A stretch of DNA of 33,959 nucleotides, taken from the NCBI GenBank assembly GCA_012512905.1, contig JAAZDF010000042.1, forward strand, positions 1-33,959. Direction: 5' to 3'. The translations under genes were made by a program, and so were the position numbers. Positions 6,721-14,584 of this stretch are shown piece after piece. Positions within the stretch are counted from its first letter, which is position 1; every line of letters begins with the position of its first letter. The DNA is from Clostridium sp. (GTDB lineage: Bacteria > Bacillota > Clostridia > Clostridiales > Clostridiaceae). Under the pieces are notes generated by a model, which had not been told where the DNA came from, made no database searches, and saw nothing but the letters and a program-made list of their open reading frames with translations.

Positions 6721-7557
6721 TTAAAATCCACGATCAAAAGTAGCTGGATCTGGTCCAAGTCTTTTATTTTGATTCAAATTATCAATAATTTCAACTTCAT
6801 CTTTTGTTAAGGAGAAATCAAAAATATTTATATTTTCTTTTATTCTAGAAGGGGTTTCTGATTTTGGTAGGGCAAGAACTTTGTTTTCATAATGCCACCT
6901 AAGTATTACTTGAGCGGCTGTTTTACCATATTTATAGCCAATATCTTCAATTTGCTTTATATCAAGTTCTTGTTTACCTTGCATAAGTGGTCCCCAAGCT
7001 TCAACTTGTATATCATTATCTTTGCAAAACTTGATTGTTTCTTTTTGACTTATAAGAGGATGAATTTCAATTTGATTTATTGCAGGAACAATTTTTGTGT
7101 TTTTCATCAGGTTTTCAAGATGATGAATCTCAAAATTACATACACCAATTGATTTAGCAAGACCATCATCATACAGTTTTTCAAGAGCTTTATATGTATC
7201 TATATACTTATCTTCACCAGGCCAATGAACTAGGTAAAGATCAATATAATCAAGCTGCATTCTTTCCAGGCTGTCATGAAAAGCTTTTATAGTTTTGTCG
7301 TATCCTTGATCAGAGTTCCATACTTTCGTCGTAACAAATATTTCTTCTCGTGGTACATCGGAATCTTTAATCGCTCTACCAACACCTGCTTCATTATCAT
7401 AAATATAAGCTGTATCGATTAGTCGATAGCCAGCATTTAATGCTTCAAGTACTGCATTATAAACATCTTTTCCATCTTTAATTCTAAAGACACCATATCC
7501 TTGAGCAGGAATATCTAATCCGTTATTTAATTTCCAATTAGGAACATTTATTTTCAT
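6721..7557 (-). CDS. Aldo/keto reductase
   Basis: This 278-residue cytosolic NADPH-dependent reductase converts aldehydes or ketones to alcohols, with a TIM-barrel fold. The catalytic tetrad is complete: Asp48 and Tyr53 in LIDTAYIYDNE, Lys78 in VTTKVWN, and His111 in YLVHWPG. The family patterns GxRLIDTA and IDLYLVHWPG are obvious, and the C-terminal LPKSETPSRIKEN supplies the NADPH phosphate contacts. It sits in the 2,5-diketogluconate/methylglyoxal/glyoxal reductase-like group. Methylglyoxal synthase is encoded divergently next door, so detoxification of methylglyoxal is attractive but unproven. AAGGAGG is placed correctly before the ATG. Substrate cannot be read from sequence. Confidence 0.92.
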   Translation of the reverse strand: MKINVPNWKLNNGLDIPAQGYGVFRIKDGKDVYNAVLEALNAGYRLIDTAYIYDNEAGVGRAIKDSDVPREEIFVTTKVWNSDQGYDKTIKAFHDSLERMQLDYIDLYLVHWPGEDKYIDTYKALEKLYDDGLAKSIGVCNFEIHHLENLMKNTKIVPAINQIEIHPLISQKETIKFCKDNDIQVEAWGPLMQGKQELDIKQIEDIGYKYGKTAAQVILRWHYENKVLALPKSETPSRIKENINIFDFSLTKDEVEIIDNLNQNKRLGPDPATFDRGF

Positions 7558-7693
7558 AGAAAACCTCCTTAGTTCTTATAATCATTATATTATAAAAAAA
7601 TTTAATTGCTATAAACATATTGTGAATATATTTAATATATACTGTGGCTAAGTAAAACCTAAGTTATCAAACTAAAGTATTTGTTAGTAATAT

Positions 7694-7756
7694 AGGATAC
7701 TGAAAATCAAATTTTTATAAATACTAAGTTAGGATAGTTCATTCTCTTAGTATCCT
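7694..7756. promoter_or_regulatory. Nested inverted repeats upstream of mgsA
   Basis: AGGATACT (7694-7701) matches AGTATCCT (7749-7756) as an inverted repeat, and inside it ATACTAAG (7721-7728) matches CTTAGTAT (7746-7753). The repeats end just before the -10 element, so they would act as DNA sites rather than in the transcript. No regulator is identified. Confidence 0.4.
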
Positions 7757-7757
7757 G

Positions 7758-7766
7758 TGATATAAT
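7758..7766 (+). promoter_or_regulatory. Extended -10 promoter of mgsA
   Basis: TGATATAAT has the TG one base before a perfect TATAAT (7761-7766); the -35 is poor (TTCATT at 17 bases). The start codon is 33 bases downstream. Confidence 0.55.
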
Positions 7767-7798
7767 TCAATCAATACAGGATAGGAGGTATATAATTT

Positions 7799-8179
7799 AT
7801 GAAAGGTGCACTTATAGCCCATGATAATATGAAAGATGATTTAGTAGAGTTTTGCCTAGAACATAAAAAACTTCTAGCGAATTTCCATCTATATGCAACA
7901 GGGACAACAGGAACTATATTGATAGAAAAGACGGGGCTTGATATTGAGAGAGTACTTTCAGGACCTCTTGGTGGAGATCAACAGATAGGTTCTTTAGTAG
8001 CCGAGGAAAAAGTAAAGTTTGTGATTTTTTTAAGAGATCCACTTACAGCTCAGCCGCATGAACCTGATGTACAGGCACTTTTACGACTTTGTGATGTGCA
8101 TGAAATAGCAATTGCTACAAATTTAACTTCTGCTGATATTATTCTTAGCTATTTAGAAGAGTTTTTAAATATACAATAG
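7799..8179 (+). CDS. mgsA: Methylglyoxal synthase
   Basis: MgsA converts dihydroxyacetone phosphate to methylglyoxal and phosphate, a bypass of lower glycolysis that relieves sugar-phosphate build-up. The 126-residue length is somewhat shorter than the E. coli enzyme but normal for Firmicutes. Signature segments include ATGTTG (33-38, phosphate binding), [12 protein letters not shown] with the catalytic Asp60, and [19 protein letters not shown] with His87 and Asp90, followed by the conserved [14 protein letters not shown] precedes the ATG by nine bases. Twelve bases after its stop region an unrelated membrane-protein gene begins, so the two are probably one transcript, closed by a strong terminator. 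Nested inverted repeats upstream of the promoter suggest regulation. Confidence 0.96.
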   Translation: MKGALIAHDNMKDDLVEFCLEHKKLLANFHLYATGTTGTILIEKTGLDIERVLSGPLGGDQQIGSLVAEEKVKFVIFLRDPLTAQPHEPDVQALLRLCDVHEIAIATNLTSADIILSYLEEFLNIQ

Positions 8180-8190
8180 GGAGAATTACT

Positions 8191-8982
8191 ATGAAAAATG
8201 ATGATTATAAAAATGACGACTTAAATGAATCAGAAGATAAATATCTAGAAAAGCAAGATGAAAATATTAATGACAATATTGAAGAAAAAGATATTATAGA
8301 TGTAGATGAGGTCTATGAGTATGATGAGTATCAAAAGAAAGATGAGAAAAAAGAAAAAAGATTTTTTAAAACAAAAGTGACATTAGTTGTTATATTAATA
8401 GCTGCAGTTTTAAGCATACTATCACCTATTATTCAAGAAATGATATTCAGAAGTGATGATGCAAGAATGTTTATTCCACAAAGTGGAATTTTCGGAACAA
8501 GGCTTGGAACAGTTCTCATATTTCTTGGTATATATATAATAGTTTATTCTTTTAATTATTTATTTAAGAAAAATACTAAATTCAACACAAAACAAAAATG
8601 GGTAATGATAGCTCTTGGATTATTAATTTCTATAGTTGGAATATCAACATTTTTTAGGTACACTGAGTATAAAGAAAATACAATTGTCCAACGTAATATT
8701 TTCCAAGAAAACTCATATTCTTATTTAGATATAACAGAAGTTAATGTTGCAACTCGAAGTTTAACAGGCAAAAACTCTACAATTAAATATGAGTATGTTC
8801 TTAAAAATGAAAAAGTTTTTGTAATAAAAGTTACTGAATCAAATATGAAAGAGGTAAGAAATATAGATGGCAAAATAAAATCAACAGCAAGGAGATCTAT
8901 TGATAATTATTCTATTCAAGAAATGGAAAGACTAGGAATGTATTCTAAAGATGAAGCTTTAAAATTATTTATAATAGAATAA
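8191..8982 (+). CDS. Uncharacterised membrane protein with acidic N terminus
   Basis: I do not recognise a family. The 263-residue protein begins with about 50 strongly acidic residues (rich in Asp, Glu and Asn), then a lysine-rich stretch. Three likely membrane helices follow, near 62-82, 104-124 and 137-155. The remaining hundred residues are hydrophilic and include a run predicted as beta strands (SYSYLDITEVNVATRSL, KNEKVFVIKVTESN). By the positive-inside rule the N terminus is cytoplasmic, placing the C-terminal region outside the membrane. It follows mgsA after 11 bases with AGGGAGA as ribosome binding site, so it shares that promoter; a functional link to methylglyoxal is unproven. Confidence 0.8.
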   Translation: MKNDDYKNDDLNESEDKYLEKQDENINDNIEEKDIIDVDEVYEYDEYQKKDEKKEKRFFKTKVTLVVILIAAVLSILSPIIQEMIFRSDDARMFIPQSGIFGTRLGTVLIFLGIYIIVYSFNYLFKKNTKFNTKQKWVMIALGLLISIVGISTFFRYTEYKENTIVQRNIFQENSYSYLDITEVNVATRSLTGKNSTIKYEYVLKNEKVFVIKVTESNMKEVRNIDGKIKSTARRSIDNYSIQEMERLGMYSKDEALKLFIIE

Positions 8983-8993
8983 AAGATAAAAAA

Positions 8994-9042
8994 AGTTCTA
9001 TAAATATAGCGCTATTAGCTATATTTATAGAGCTTTTATTAT
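8994..9042. terminator. Bidirectional terminator between the membrane-protein gene and murI
   Basis: A 17-base-pair stem (one G-T pair) spans 8994-9010 and 9018-9034 with a seven-base loop, flanked by A-rich and T-rich tracts on the two sides. Confidence 0.85.
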
Positions 9043-9806
9043 TTTAAATTTAATAATTTATATGAAAGATTAATTATTTCTTTTGAATTTAGTGAATTTC
9101 TAAACTCTATAGAACCTTTTTTATTGGATTTATTAAGCATATTTTGCTGAGTTAAAATACTTTTAAGTCTTTTTGAAACTCCAAAGCTACCATCAAATAT
9201 AGGTATATCTTCTCCTAAAACTGCGGAGATTTCTTTTTTAGCGAAAGGATAGTGAGTACATCCAAGAACAATACTCTCAAGATCCCTAGGGGTATCTTTT
9301 AGCTCCTCTTTTAAATAGTCATAGCTTTTTTCTTTTACTTCACCAGCTTCCACAATATTTACGAGTTCAGGTAAAGATTTTTTAATAATAGTGCGGCCCT
9401 TATTAAACTTATTAAAAAGAGAATTAAATTTTTCCTCTGCTAAAGTTCTTTCTGTTGCAAGGACTAAAATTTTTCCAGAGTCTCCACTATCAGCAGCAAG
9501 CTTTAAAGCCGGTTCAATACCTATTATAGGAAGATCTGTATATTTATCCCTTGCTGCAATTATGGCAGCACTTGTTGCTGTGTTACAGGCAACGACAACA
9601 GCTTTGACGCCTTGATCAACTAAATACTCGATTGACTTTAAACTAAGTTCTACAACCTCTTCTAAGGGTCTTACACCATAAGGTGCATTTTTAGAATCTC
9701 CGTAATAAATATAGTTTTCATTAGGAAGAAGTTTGATAGCTTCCTTTAAAACACTAATACCCCCAAGGCCGGAGTCAAAAAAGCCGATAGGTAAGTTTTC
9801 ATTCAT
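9039..9806 (-). CDS. murI: Glutamate racemase
   Basis: MurI interconverts L- and D-glutamate to supply D-Glu for peptidoglycan. The 255-residue length is normal. The two catalytic cysteines are Cys74 in VVACNTATSAA and Cys184 in VLGCTHYPF, and the N-terminal substrate loop GFFDSGLGGISVL and DSKNAPYG are intact. GGAGG precedes the ATG at 9806. It is a single gene convergent to the mgsA operon. A strongly promoted, hairpin-rich RNA ending in a terminator lies immediately upstream on the same strand (9868-9995), so read-through of that terminator may feed murI; no separate promoter is obvious in the short gap. Confidence 0.96.
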   Translation of the reverse strand: MNENLPIGFFDSGLGGISVLKEAIKLLPNENYIYYGDSKNAPYGVRPLEEVVELSLKSIEYLVDQGVKAVVVACNTATSAAIIAARDKYTDLPIIGIEPALKLAADSGDSGKILVLATERTLAEEKFNSLFNKFNKGRTIIKKSLPELVNIVEAGEVKEKSYDYLKEELKDTPRDLESIVLGCTHYPFAKKEISAVLGEDIPIFDGSFGVSKRLKSILTQQNMLNKSNKKGSIEFRNSLNSKEIINLSYKLLNLK

Positions 9807-9867
9807 ATGTATTCCTCCGTAAACTAATTTACCTTCATTTTAGCAAAGATAAAAAAAATAAACAAAT

Positions 9868-9895
9868 AGAAAAAACCCCTACTAATTAAGGGGTT
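9868..9895 (-). terminator. Intrinsic terminator of the small RNA
   Basis: Minus-strand AACCCCTT, loop, AGGGGTT followed by six T residues; it ends about 62 bases before the murI start codon. Confidence 0.75.
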
Positions 9896-9995
9896 GGTAT
9901 ATGCTTTAGGATTAAATCCTAAACTATAGTATAAATTATGGGAAGATAATTTATCTATAAGGTATAGTGATGATGCACTACAGAACTAATGTTCT
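9868..9995 (-). ncRNA. Structured small RNA of about 128 nt (novel candidate), or murI leader
   Basis: A near-consensus minus-strand promoter at 10030-10002 predicts a start at 9995. From there five hairpins follow with little unpaired sequence: 9995-9982 (AGAAC/GTTCT), 9980-9965 (TAGTG/CACTA), 9959-9925 (13 pairs with one bulge and loop TCTTCCCA), 9923-9905 (TTTAGGATT/AATCCTAAA) and a terminator stem 9895-9874 (AACCCC/GGGGTT) with a T tract. No ribosome binding site or open frame fits. The pyrimidine loop TCTTCCC and the ACCAACCCC stretch could pair with Shine-Dalgarno sequences, as C-rich loops of Firmicute trans-acting small RNAs do. It matches no RNA family I recognise. An attenuating leader of murI is the alternative. 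Confidence 0.6.
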
Positions 9996-10001
9996 AAATA
10001 T

Positions 10002-10030
10002 ATTATAATACAAACACACGTTCGAGTCAA
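10002..10030 (-). promoter_or_regulatory. Strong promoter of the small RNA
   Basis: On the minus strand TTGACT (10030-10025) and a perfect TATAAT (10007-10002) are separated by exactly 17 bases, one of the best promoters in the window. Confidence 0.75.
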
Positions 10031-10068
10031 TGGTTTTTTGTAATTAATTTGGATATAGTCAAGACTAT

Positions 10069-10077
10069 TGATATAAT
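10069..10077 (+). promoter_or_regulatory. Extended -10 promoter of the cyclophilin operon
   Basis: TGATATAAT with TTGGAT 17 bases upstream (10049-10054). It lies about 80 bases before the first gene, back to back with the small RNA promoter. Confidence 0.5.
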
Positions 10078-10157
10078 ATGAAAGAAAGAAAAAACAATAG
10101 CTAGAAAACTTAAAAAAGAGTATTTCTAGATACAATATAAAAGAGGAGATAATATAG

Positions 10158-10670
10158 ATGAAACCAATAGTTACAATAAATTTAAATTCAGGAAAAAAGA
10201 TTAAAGCAGAACTTTATGAGGATATTGCACCTCAATCTGTTAGAAATTTTGTAGATTTAGTTAAAAAAGGATTTTATGATGGATTGAAATTCCACAGAGT
10301 TATACCAGGATTTATGATTCAGGGAGGATGTCCAGAGGGAATAGGAACCGGAGGACCAGGATATTCTATAAAAGGTGAATTTAGATCTAATGGTGTTGAA
10401 AATGATTTAAAACATTCTAAAGGCATCTTATCAATGGCAAGATCTCAAATGAAAGATTCAGCAGGTAGCCAATTTTTTATTATGGTAGAGAATTCCCCTC
10501 ATTTAGATGGTGATTATGCTGCATTCGGTAAAGTAATAGAGGGAGTAGAAAATGCTGTCGATATTTCCAAAGTAGCTAGAGGCCGTAATGATATGCCAAT
10601 AGAAGATCAAATTATCAAATCAATAACCGTAGAAAATGCAGAAAATATAGAAGAGCCAATAAAATTATAG
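10158..10670 (+). CDS. Peptidyl-prolyl cis-trans isomerase, cyclophilin type
   Basis: This cyclophilin accelerates proline isomerisation during protein folding. At 170 residues it is a single cyclophilin domain with no signal peptide, so it is cytoplasmic. The catalytic core FHRVIPGFMIQGG at 45-57 contains the essential Arg47, Phe52 and Gln55, and AGSQFFI at 102-108 and the conserved His115 complete the pocket. GAGGAGA precedes the ATG. It opens a four-gene operon: the gap to the DUF3783-like gene is ten bases. Confidence 0.95.
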   Translation: MKPIVTINLNSGKKIKAELYEDIAPQSVRNFVDLVKKGFYDGLKFHRVIPGFMIQGGCPEGIGTGGPGYSIKGEFRSNGVENDLKHSKGILSMARSQMKDSAGSQFFIMVENSPHLDGDYAAFGKVIEGVENAVDISKVARGRNDMPIEDQIIKSITVENAENIEEPIKL

Positions 10671-10680
10671 GAGAATATTT

Positions 10681-11073
10681 ATGGATAAAGAAAAAGTTCT
10701 TTTGGTATATAATTTATCTGATAAAGAAAAAAAAGGTCTTATAGAAGCAAAGTATAAGGTAAGACTAATAAATGAAGAAAATTCAGGTGGCACTCTTTCT
10801 GAGATAATTGATGGTAAGATGATAGCTCATAGGGGTAAAGATCTTAAAGATATAAAAATGATTATTTACTCAGGGTTTGGAATTGATGATGAATTAAAAG
10901 AGGTAATAACACATATTAGGAAAAATATAGTTTTTGGCTCTATTATGGCAGTTACTACAAAAACTAATTTAAATTGGACATTTGATTATTTGATGGAACA
11001 TTTATTGGAAGAAAAAGAAGAAAATATTGTAATAGAAAAAGAAAGAAGAAAAGAGTTAAAAGCAAAGGAGTAA
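10681..11073 (+). CDS. DUF3783-family-like protein
   Basis: The 130-residue soluble protein begins with a strand-like segment (KVLLVYNLSDKEKK), has a central part IIYSGFGIDDELKEVITHIR and a stretch FGSIMAVTTKTNLNWTFDYL, and ends in a highly charged helix rich in Glu, Arg and Lys. The order (short strand, helix, SGF, then TxxNxxW) fits DUF3783 proteins of Firmicutes, whose function is unknown. AGGAGA precedes its ATG. It lies ten bases after the cyclophilin and three before the XRE regulator, so co-transcription is near certain. I see no catalytic residues. Confidence 0.65.
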   Translation: MDKEKVLLVYNLSDKEKKGLIEAKYKVRLINEENSGGTLSEIIDGKMIAHRGKDLKDIKMIIYSGFGIDDELKEVITHIRKNIVFGSIMAVTTKTNLNWTFDYLMEHLLEEKEENIVIEKERRKELKAKE

Positions 11074-11076
11074 AAA

Positions 11077-11748
11077 ATGAGTAGAGTTGGTAGTCAGCTT
11101 AAAGACGCTAGAGAAAAATCTAATTTGACATTAAAAAAAGCTTCAAGAAAATTAGGTGTTTCGGAAAGTTTTTTAAGTGATGTTGAGTTTGGAAGAAAAA
11201 TTGCCAATGAATCATTACTTAACAGATATAAGAAACTTTTAAATATAAAAGACGATAAAATAAACTTACTTGGAAATGAAAAACATATAGAAAAAAAAGA
11301 AATCAAAGCACCTGAAAAAGAAACTTACATAGCTCCAGAGACTCCCGTGAATGATCTTTGGAACCAAGCATTTGGAGATAATATAAAAAATATACCAATA
11401 TTGTCAGAAGATATGAAAGCTTTAGGACACAAAACAGAAGCATTAACAAATGGTAAGCTTTACGGCGAAAATCCAGAAAGAGCAAGCATTATAAAAGTAT
11501 CTACTAATGATTTGAATAGTTATAGAATAAAGGCAGGAGATTTACTTTTAGGTTTTGAAGCTAAAATCATTCAAGGAGAATCTATTATGCTGGTAAAATA
11601 TAAAAATAAAAACATGTTAAGGCACGTTACTAATTTAAATAATGGTAAAATTAAGCTAAGATATGGAAAAGATCAGGAAGATATTATAGCTATGAAAGAT
11701 GTAAAGCCTTTAGTAAAATTTGTAAAAGTAGAATTTGATATTAACTAG
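11077..11748 (+). CDS. XRE-family regulator with a degenerate LexA/S24-like C-terminal domain
   Basis: Residues 5-58 form a Cro/CI helix-turn-helix (LKDAREKSNLTLKKASRKLG, then VSESFLSDVEFGRK). A linker of about 70 residues leads to a C-terminal domain (about 135-215) whose order of segments resembles LexA/CI S24 domains: VSTNDLNSYRIKAGDLLL corresponds to the V-x-GDSM-x-P-x-I-x-x-GD pattern. The nucleophilic Ser position is Leu146 and the lysine position reads LRHV (Arg182), so both members of the Ser-Lys dyad are missing and self-cleavage is not expected; ligand or partner binding is more likely. AAGGAG overlaps the preceding stop. Third gene of the cyclophilin-PepF operon, and possibly its autoregulator. 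The S24 relation is my inference. Confidence 0.78.
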   Translation: MSRVGSQLKDAREKSNLTLKKASRKLGVSESFLSDVEFGRKIANESLLNRYKKLLNIKDDKINLLGNEKHIEKKEIKAPEKETYIAPETPVNDLWNQAFGDNIKNIPILSEDMKALGHKTEALTNGKLYGENPERASIIKVSTNDLNSYRIKAGDLLLGFEAKIIQGESIMLVKYKNKNMLRHVTNLNNGKIKLRYGKDQEDIIAMKDVKPLVKFVKVEFDIN

Positions 11749-11763
11749 GAGGAGTTTTAAAGT

Positions 11764-13536
11764 ATGAACTGGAGTTTAAATGAATTATATACATCATTTG
11801 AGAGTAAAGAATACATTGAAGATATAAAAACTTTAGATAGTAAAATTGAAAAGTATGTAGAGTTTTCAAAAACTCTTGAAGAAAGTAAAGGGAAAGAATC
11901 AGAAAATATTTATAAGTATATAAAATACAATGAAGATATATCAACTATATTAAGTAAACTCTCGGCCTATTCAAGATTGAGGCTGGCTGTAGACGTTAGA
12001 GATTTAGATGCGAAAAAACACCAAGATATAATTATTGATAAGTCTGTTAAGCTTACACTTCCAGAAGTGCTGTTTACCGAATATATAAAGAAGATTGAGA
12101 ATATAGAAGAAATAATAGATGAATCAGAGAATTTAAAGGCATATAGTTTTTATTTAACAGAAATTAAAGAAAACTCTAAGTATGTCCTTGGGAGAAAAGA
12201 AGAAGTTTTAATATCTAATTTAAAAAAGACTGGATCTCAAATGTGGTCGGATCTTCAAGGAAATTTAACATCAACATTAAAAGTTGATATTAATAAGGAT
12301 GAAGAAAAGACAATGCCCCTATCTGAGACTCGAAACCTTGCTTATTCTAAAGATAAGGATACAAGAAAATCTGCATATAAAGCTGAAATTGATTCTTATG
12401 AAAAAATAATAGATGGAACAGCTTTTTCATTAAACGGAATAAAGGGAGAGGTTTTAACTTTATCAAAATTAAGAGGATATAGTTCACCCCTTGAAGAAAC
12501 GCTCATAAGCTCAAGAATGACAAAAGAAATTTTGGATTCTATGTTTACAGCTATAGATGAATATCTTCCTTATTTTAGGCTTTATCTAAAGAGGAAAGCA
12601 GAAATATTGGGACATGAAAAAGGACTTCCATTTTACGATTTATTTGCACCTGTTGGCGAGATTGATATGAAATTTAGTTACCCAGAAGCTATGGAATATA
12701 TAGAAGAGAAATTTGCTACATTTAGTGAAGAACTTGCGGCATATGCTAAAAATGCATATGAAAACAAATGGATTGATGTTAAACCAAGAGAAGGTAAAAG
12801 AGGTGGAGCATTTTGTTCTAATCTACATTCTATAGGTGAAAGTAGAATAATGACTAATTTTGATGGAAGTTTTTCCAATATGATTACAATTGCGCATGAA
12901 CTTGGCCACGGATATCACGGACTTAAACTTAAAGATGAGTCTATATTAAATAGTTCTTATCCAATGCCAATAGCGGAAACTGCATCTATCTTATCAGAAA
13001 CAATTGTTATGAAAGCAGCCATTAAAGAAGCAAATGAGAAAGAAGCTCTTTATATGTTAGAATCTTCTATATCTGATGCAACCCAAGTTATTGTAGATAT
13101 TTATTCAAGGTTTTTATTTGAAGATGAAGTGTTTAGGCTTAGAGAAAAAGGTCAAATCTCTAATGATAAACTGTCAGAGATTATGATTGAATCACAGAAA
13201 AAGTCCTATGGTGATGGATTAGATGAAGAGTTTATGCATCCTTTTATGTGGATTAATAAACCTCATTATTATAGTGGAGACAGACATTATTATAATTTTC
13301 CGTATGCTTTTGGACTGTTATTCTCTAAGGGTCTATATAGTGAATATATAGAAACAGGAGATGAGTTTATATCTAGATATGATGAGTTACTAAGACTTAC
13401 AGGTCAAAAAAATATTAAGGAACTTGCTGAGTTCATGGAAATAGATATAACAAAGCCTGATTTCTTTAGGAAATCTCTTGATATCATAAAAGAAGATATA
13501 GATAAATTTTTAGAATTAACAGAAAATATTATATAA
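11764..13536 (+). CDS. pepF: Oligoendopeptidase F (M3 family zinc metallopeptidase)
   Basis: PepF hydrolyses short and medium peptides in the cytoplasm. The 590-residue length matches the family. The zinc site is HELGH at 378-382 (TIAHELGHGYHG), and the third ligand glutamate lies about 25 residues on, in PIAETASILSE. The conserved C-terminal block with HPFMWINKPHYY and YYNFPYAFGLL contains the substrate-binding histidine and tyrosines. AGGAGG precedes the ATG. It is the last gene of the operon with cyclophilin, the DUF3783-like protein and the XRE regulator, suggesting a protein-folding/peptide-turnover unit. A bidirectional terminator follows. Confidence 0.95.
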   Translation: MNWSLNELYTSFESKEYIEDIKTLDSKIEKYVEFSKTLEESKGKESENIYKYIKYNEDISTILSKLSAYSRLRLAVDVRDLDAKKHQDIIIDKSVKLTLPEVLFTEYIKKIENIEEIIDESENLKAYSFYLTEIKENSKYVLGRKEEVLISNLKKTGSQMWSDLQGNLTSTLKVDINKDEEKTMPLSETRNLAYSKDKDTRKSAYKAEIDSYEKIIDGTAFSLNGIKGEVLTLSKLRGYSSPLEETLISSRMTKEILDSMFTAIDEYLPYFRLYLKRKAEILGHEKGLPFYDLFAPVGEIDMKFSYPEAMEYIEEKFATFSEELAAYAKNAYENKWIDVKPREGKRGGAFCSNLHSIGESRIMTNFDGSFSNMITIAHELGHGYHGLKLKDESILNSSYPMPIAETASILSETIVMKAAIKEANEKEALYMLESSISDATQVIVDIYSRFLFEDEVFRLREKGQISNDKLSEIMIESQKKSYGDGLDEEFMHPFMWINKPHYYSGDRHYYNFPYAFGLLFSKGLYSEYIETGDEFISRYDELLRLTGQKNIKELAEFMEIDITKPDFFRKSLDIIKEDIDKFLELTENII

Positions 13537-13539
13537 AAT

Positions 13540-13602
13540 AAAAACCTTATGGTACTTAGAAGCTTTTTTAAAAAAAAGTTGCTAAATAATCATAAGGTTT
13601 TT
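13540..13602. terminator. Bidirectional terminator after pepF
   Basis: AAAACCTTATG pairs with CATAAGGTTTT across a second inner A/T-rich hairpin, with T tracts on both strands, between pepF and the convergent HAD gene. Confidence 0.75.
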
Positions 13603-13604
13603 TA

Positions 13605-14456
13605 TTATAATAAGCTTTCTAAAAACTCTGCGACACCATTTTCGTCATTACTTGGAGCTATATATTCAGCTAAGCTTATAACATTTGGGACTGCATTAGC
13701 CATTGCTCCTTTATATCCTGCTACTTTTAACATTGATATATCATTATAATTATCACCTATAGCAGCTACATTCTCTAGCGGAATGTTTAAACTATCAGCT
13801 AACTTTGTTAGTGCTACTCCCTTAGAAGTTTTACTACTAGTTAATTCAAAGTTATATTTAACAGAGCTAAAAGTTGATAAACGGGAATCCATTGTAAAAT
13901 GTCTTTTGGCGTTTTTTATTTTATGGAGGTAAGCACTGAGTGAAGATATACTATTGACACTATCAACTTCGTTTAGTAAATCTTCTAATGTAGGAACAAT
14001 TTTCAAGTTTTTTTGAGATAAGACAAGGCCAATAATATCATTATAAAGTTTATTTTTTTTAACTGTATCAGACTCACCTACATCTTCAAGTTCCTTATGT
14101 AGTAAATTAAGACCGTCCTGCGTTGCATAAGTGTATTCATCAGTTGAAGCTTCATATTGAAGGTTTTTACTATCTAAATATTGCAATATTTGTACTACTT
14201 CATTTTTTGGAATTGAAACAGAATGTATTTTATTACCCTTATCATCGTAAGCACTAGCACCATTGCTTGATATTATATAAGGATTTAGATCATAACCTTT
14301 TATTAATTTAATTATATCTCCATAAGATCTCCCCGAGGCTATACATATTTTTACTCCCATACTACTAGCCTTTTTCAAAGTTTCCATGTTGTAATCGCTG
14401 CAAGTGTGATCAGAGCTTAATAAAGTACCATCTAAATCTGTTACAAATAATTTCAT
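13605..14456 (-). CDS. Cof-type HAD-superfamily phosphatase (HAD-IIB)
   Basis: This 283-residue hydrolase dephosphorylates small phosphorylated metabolites such as sugar phosphates or flavin phosphates. Motif I is VTDLDGTLLS with nucleophile Asp7 and acid/base Asp9. Motif II is the CIASGRS segment, and motifs III/IV are the lysine-containing TSSKTSKGVALTKL and AIGDNYNDISML. A large C2-type cap lies between the halves, as in Cof/YbiV/YidA proteins. The start is set at the ATG at 14456 because GGAGGTAAT directly precedes it; a longer frame would add 17 residues ahead of the usual MKLFVTD opening. Substrate unknown. Confidence 0.9.
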   Translation of the reverse strand: MKLFVTDLDGTLLSSDHTCSDYNMETLKKASSMGVKICIASGRSYGDIIKLIKGYDLNPYIISSNGASAYDDKGNKIHSVSIPKNEVVQILQYLDSKNLQYEASTDEYTYATQDGLNLLHKELEDVGESDTVKKNKLYNDIIGLVLSQKNLKIVPTLEDLLNEVDSVNSISSLSAYLHKIKNAKRHFTMDSRLSTFSSVKYNFELTSSKTSKGVALTKLADSLNIPLENVAAIGDNYNDISMLKVAGYKGAMANAVPNVISLAEYIAPSNDENGVAEFLESLL

Positions 14457-14523
14457 ATTACCTCCTATAACTTTGGTTCTATCTCTCTCTATTATAACAT
14501 AATACATATTTATATTTTTAATT

Positions 14524-14560
14524 TAAAAAAGAGATGAATTAAAAAATTCATCCCTTTTTA
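14524..14560 (-). terminator. Terminator after the baeRF gene
   Basis: Minus-strand GGGATGAATT, loop, AATTCATCTC followed by six T residues, between the baeRF gene and the HAD gene. Confidence 0.75.
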
Positions 14561-14584
14561 GTAATGTATATGTAGTTATTAAAA

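Noticed and set aside
13549-13749. Plus-strand frame after pepF
   Set aside because: It runs through the terminator and antisense to the HAD gene, without a ribosome binding site.
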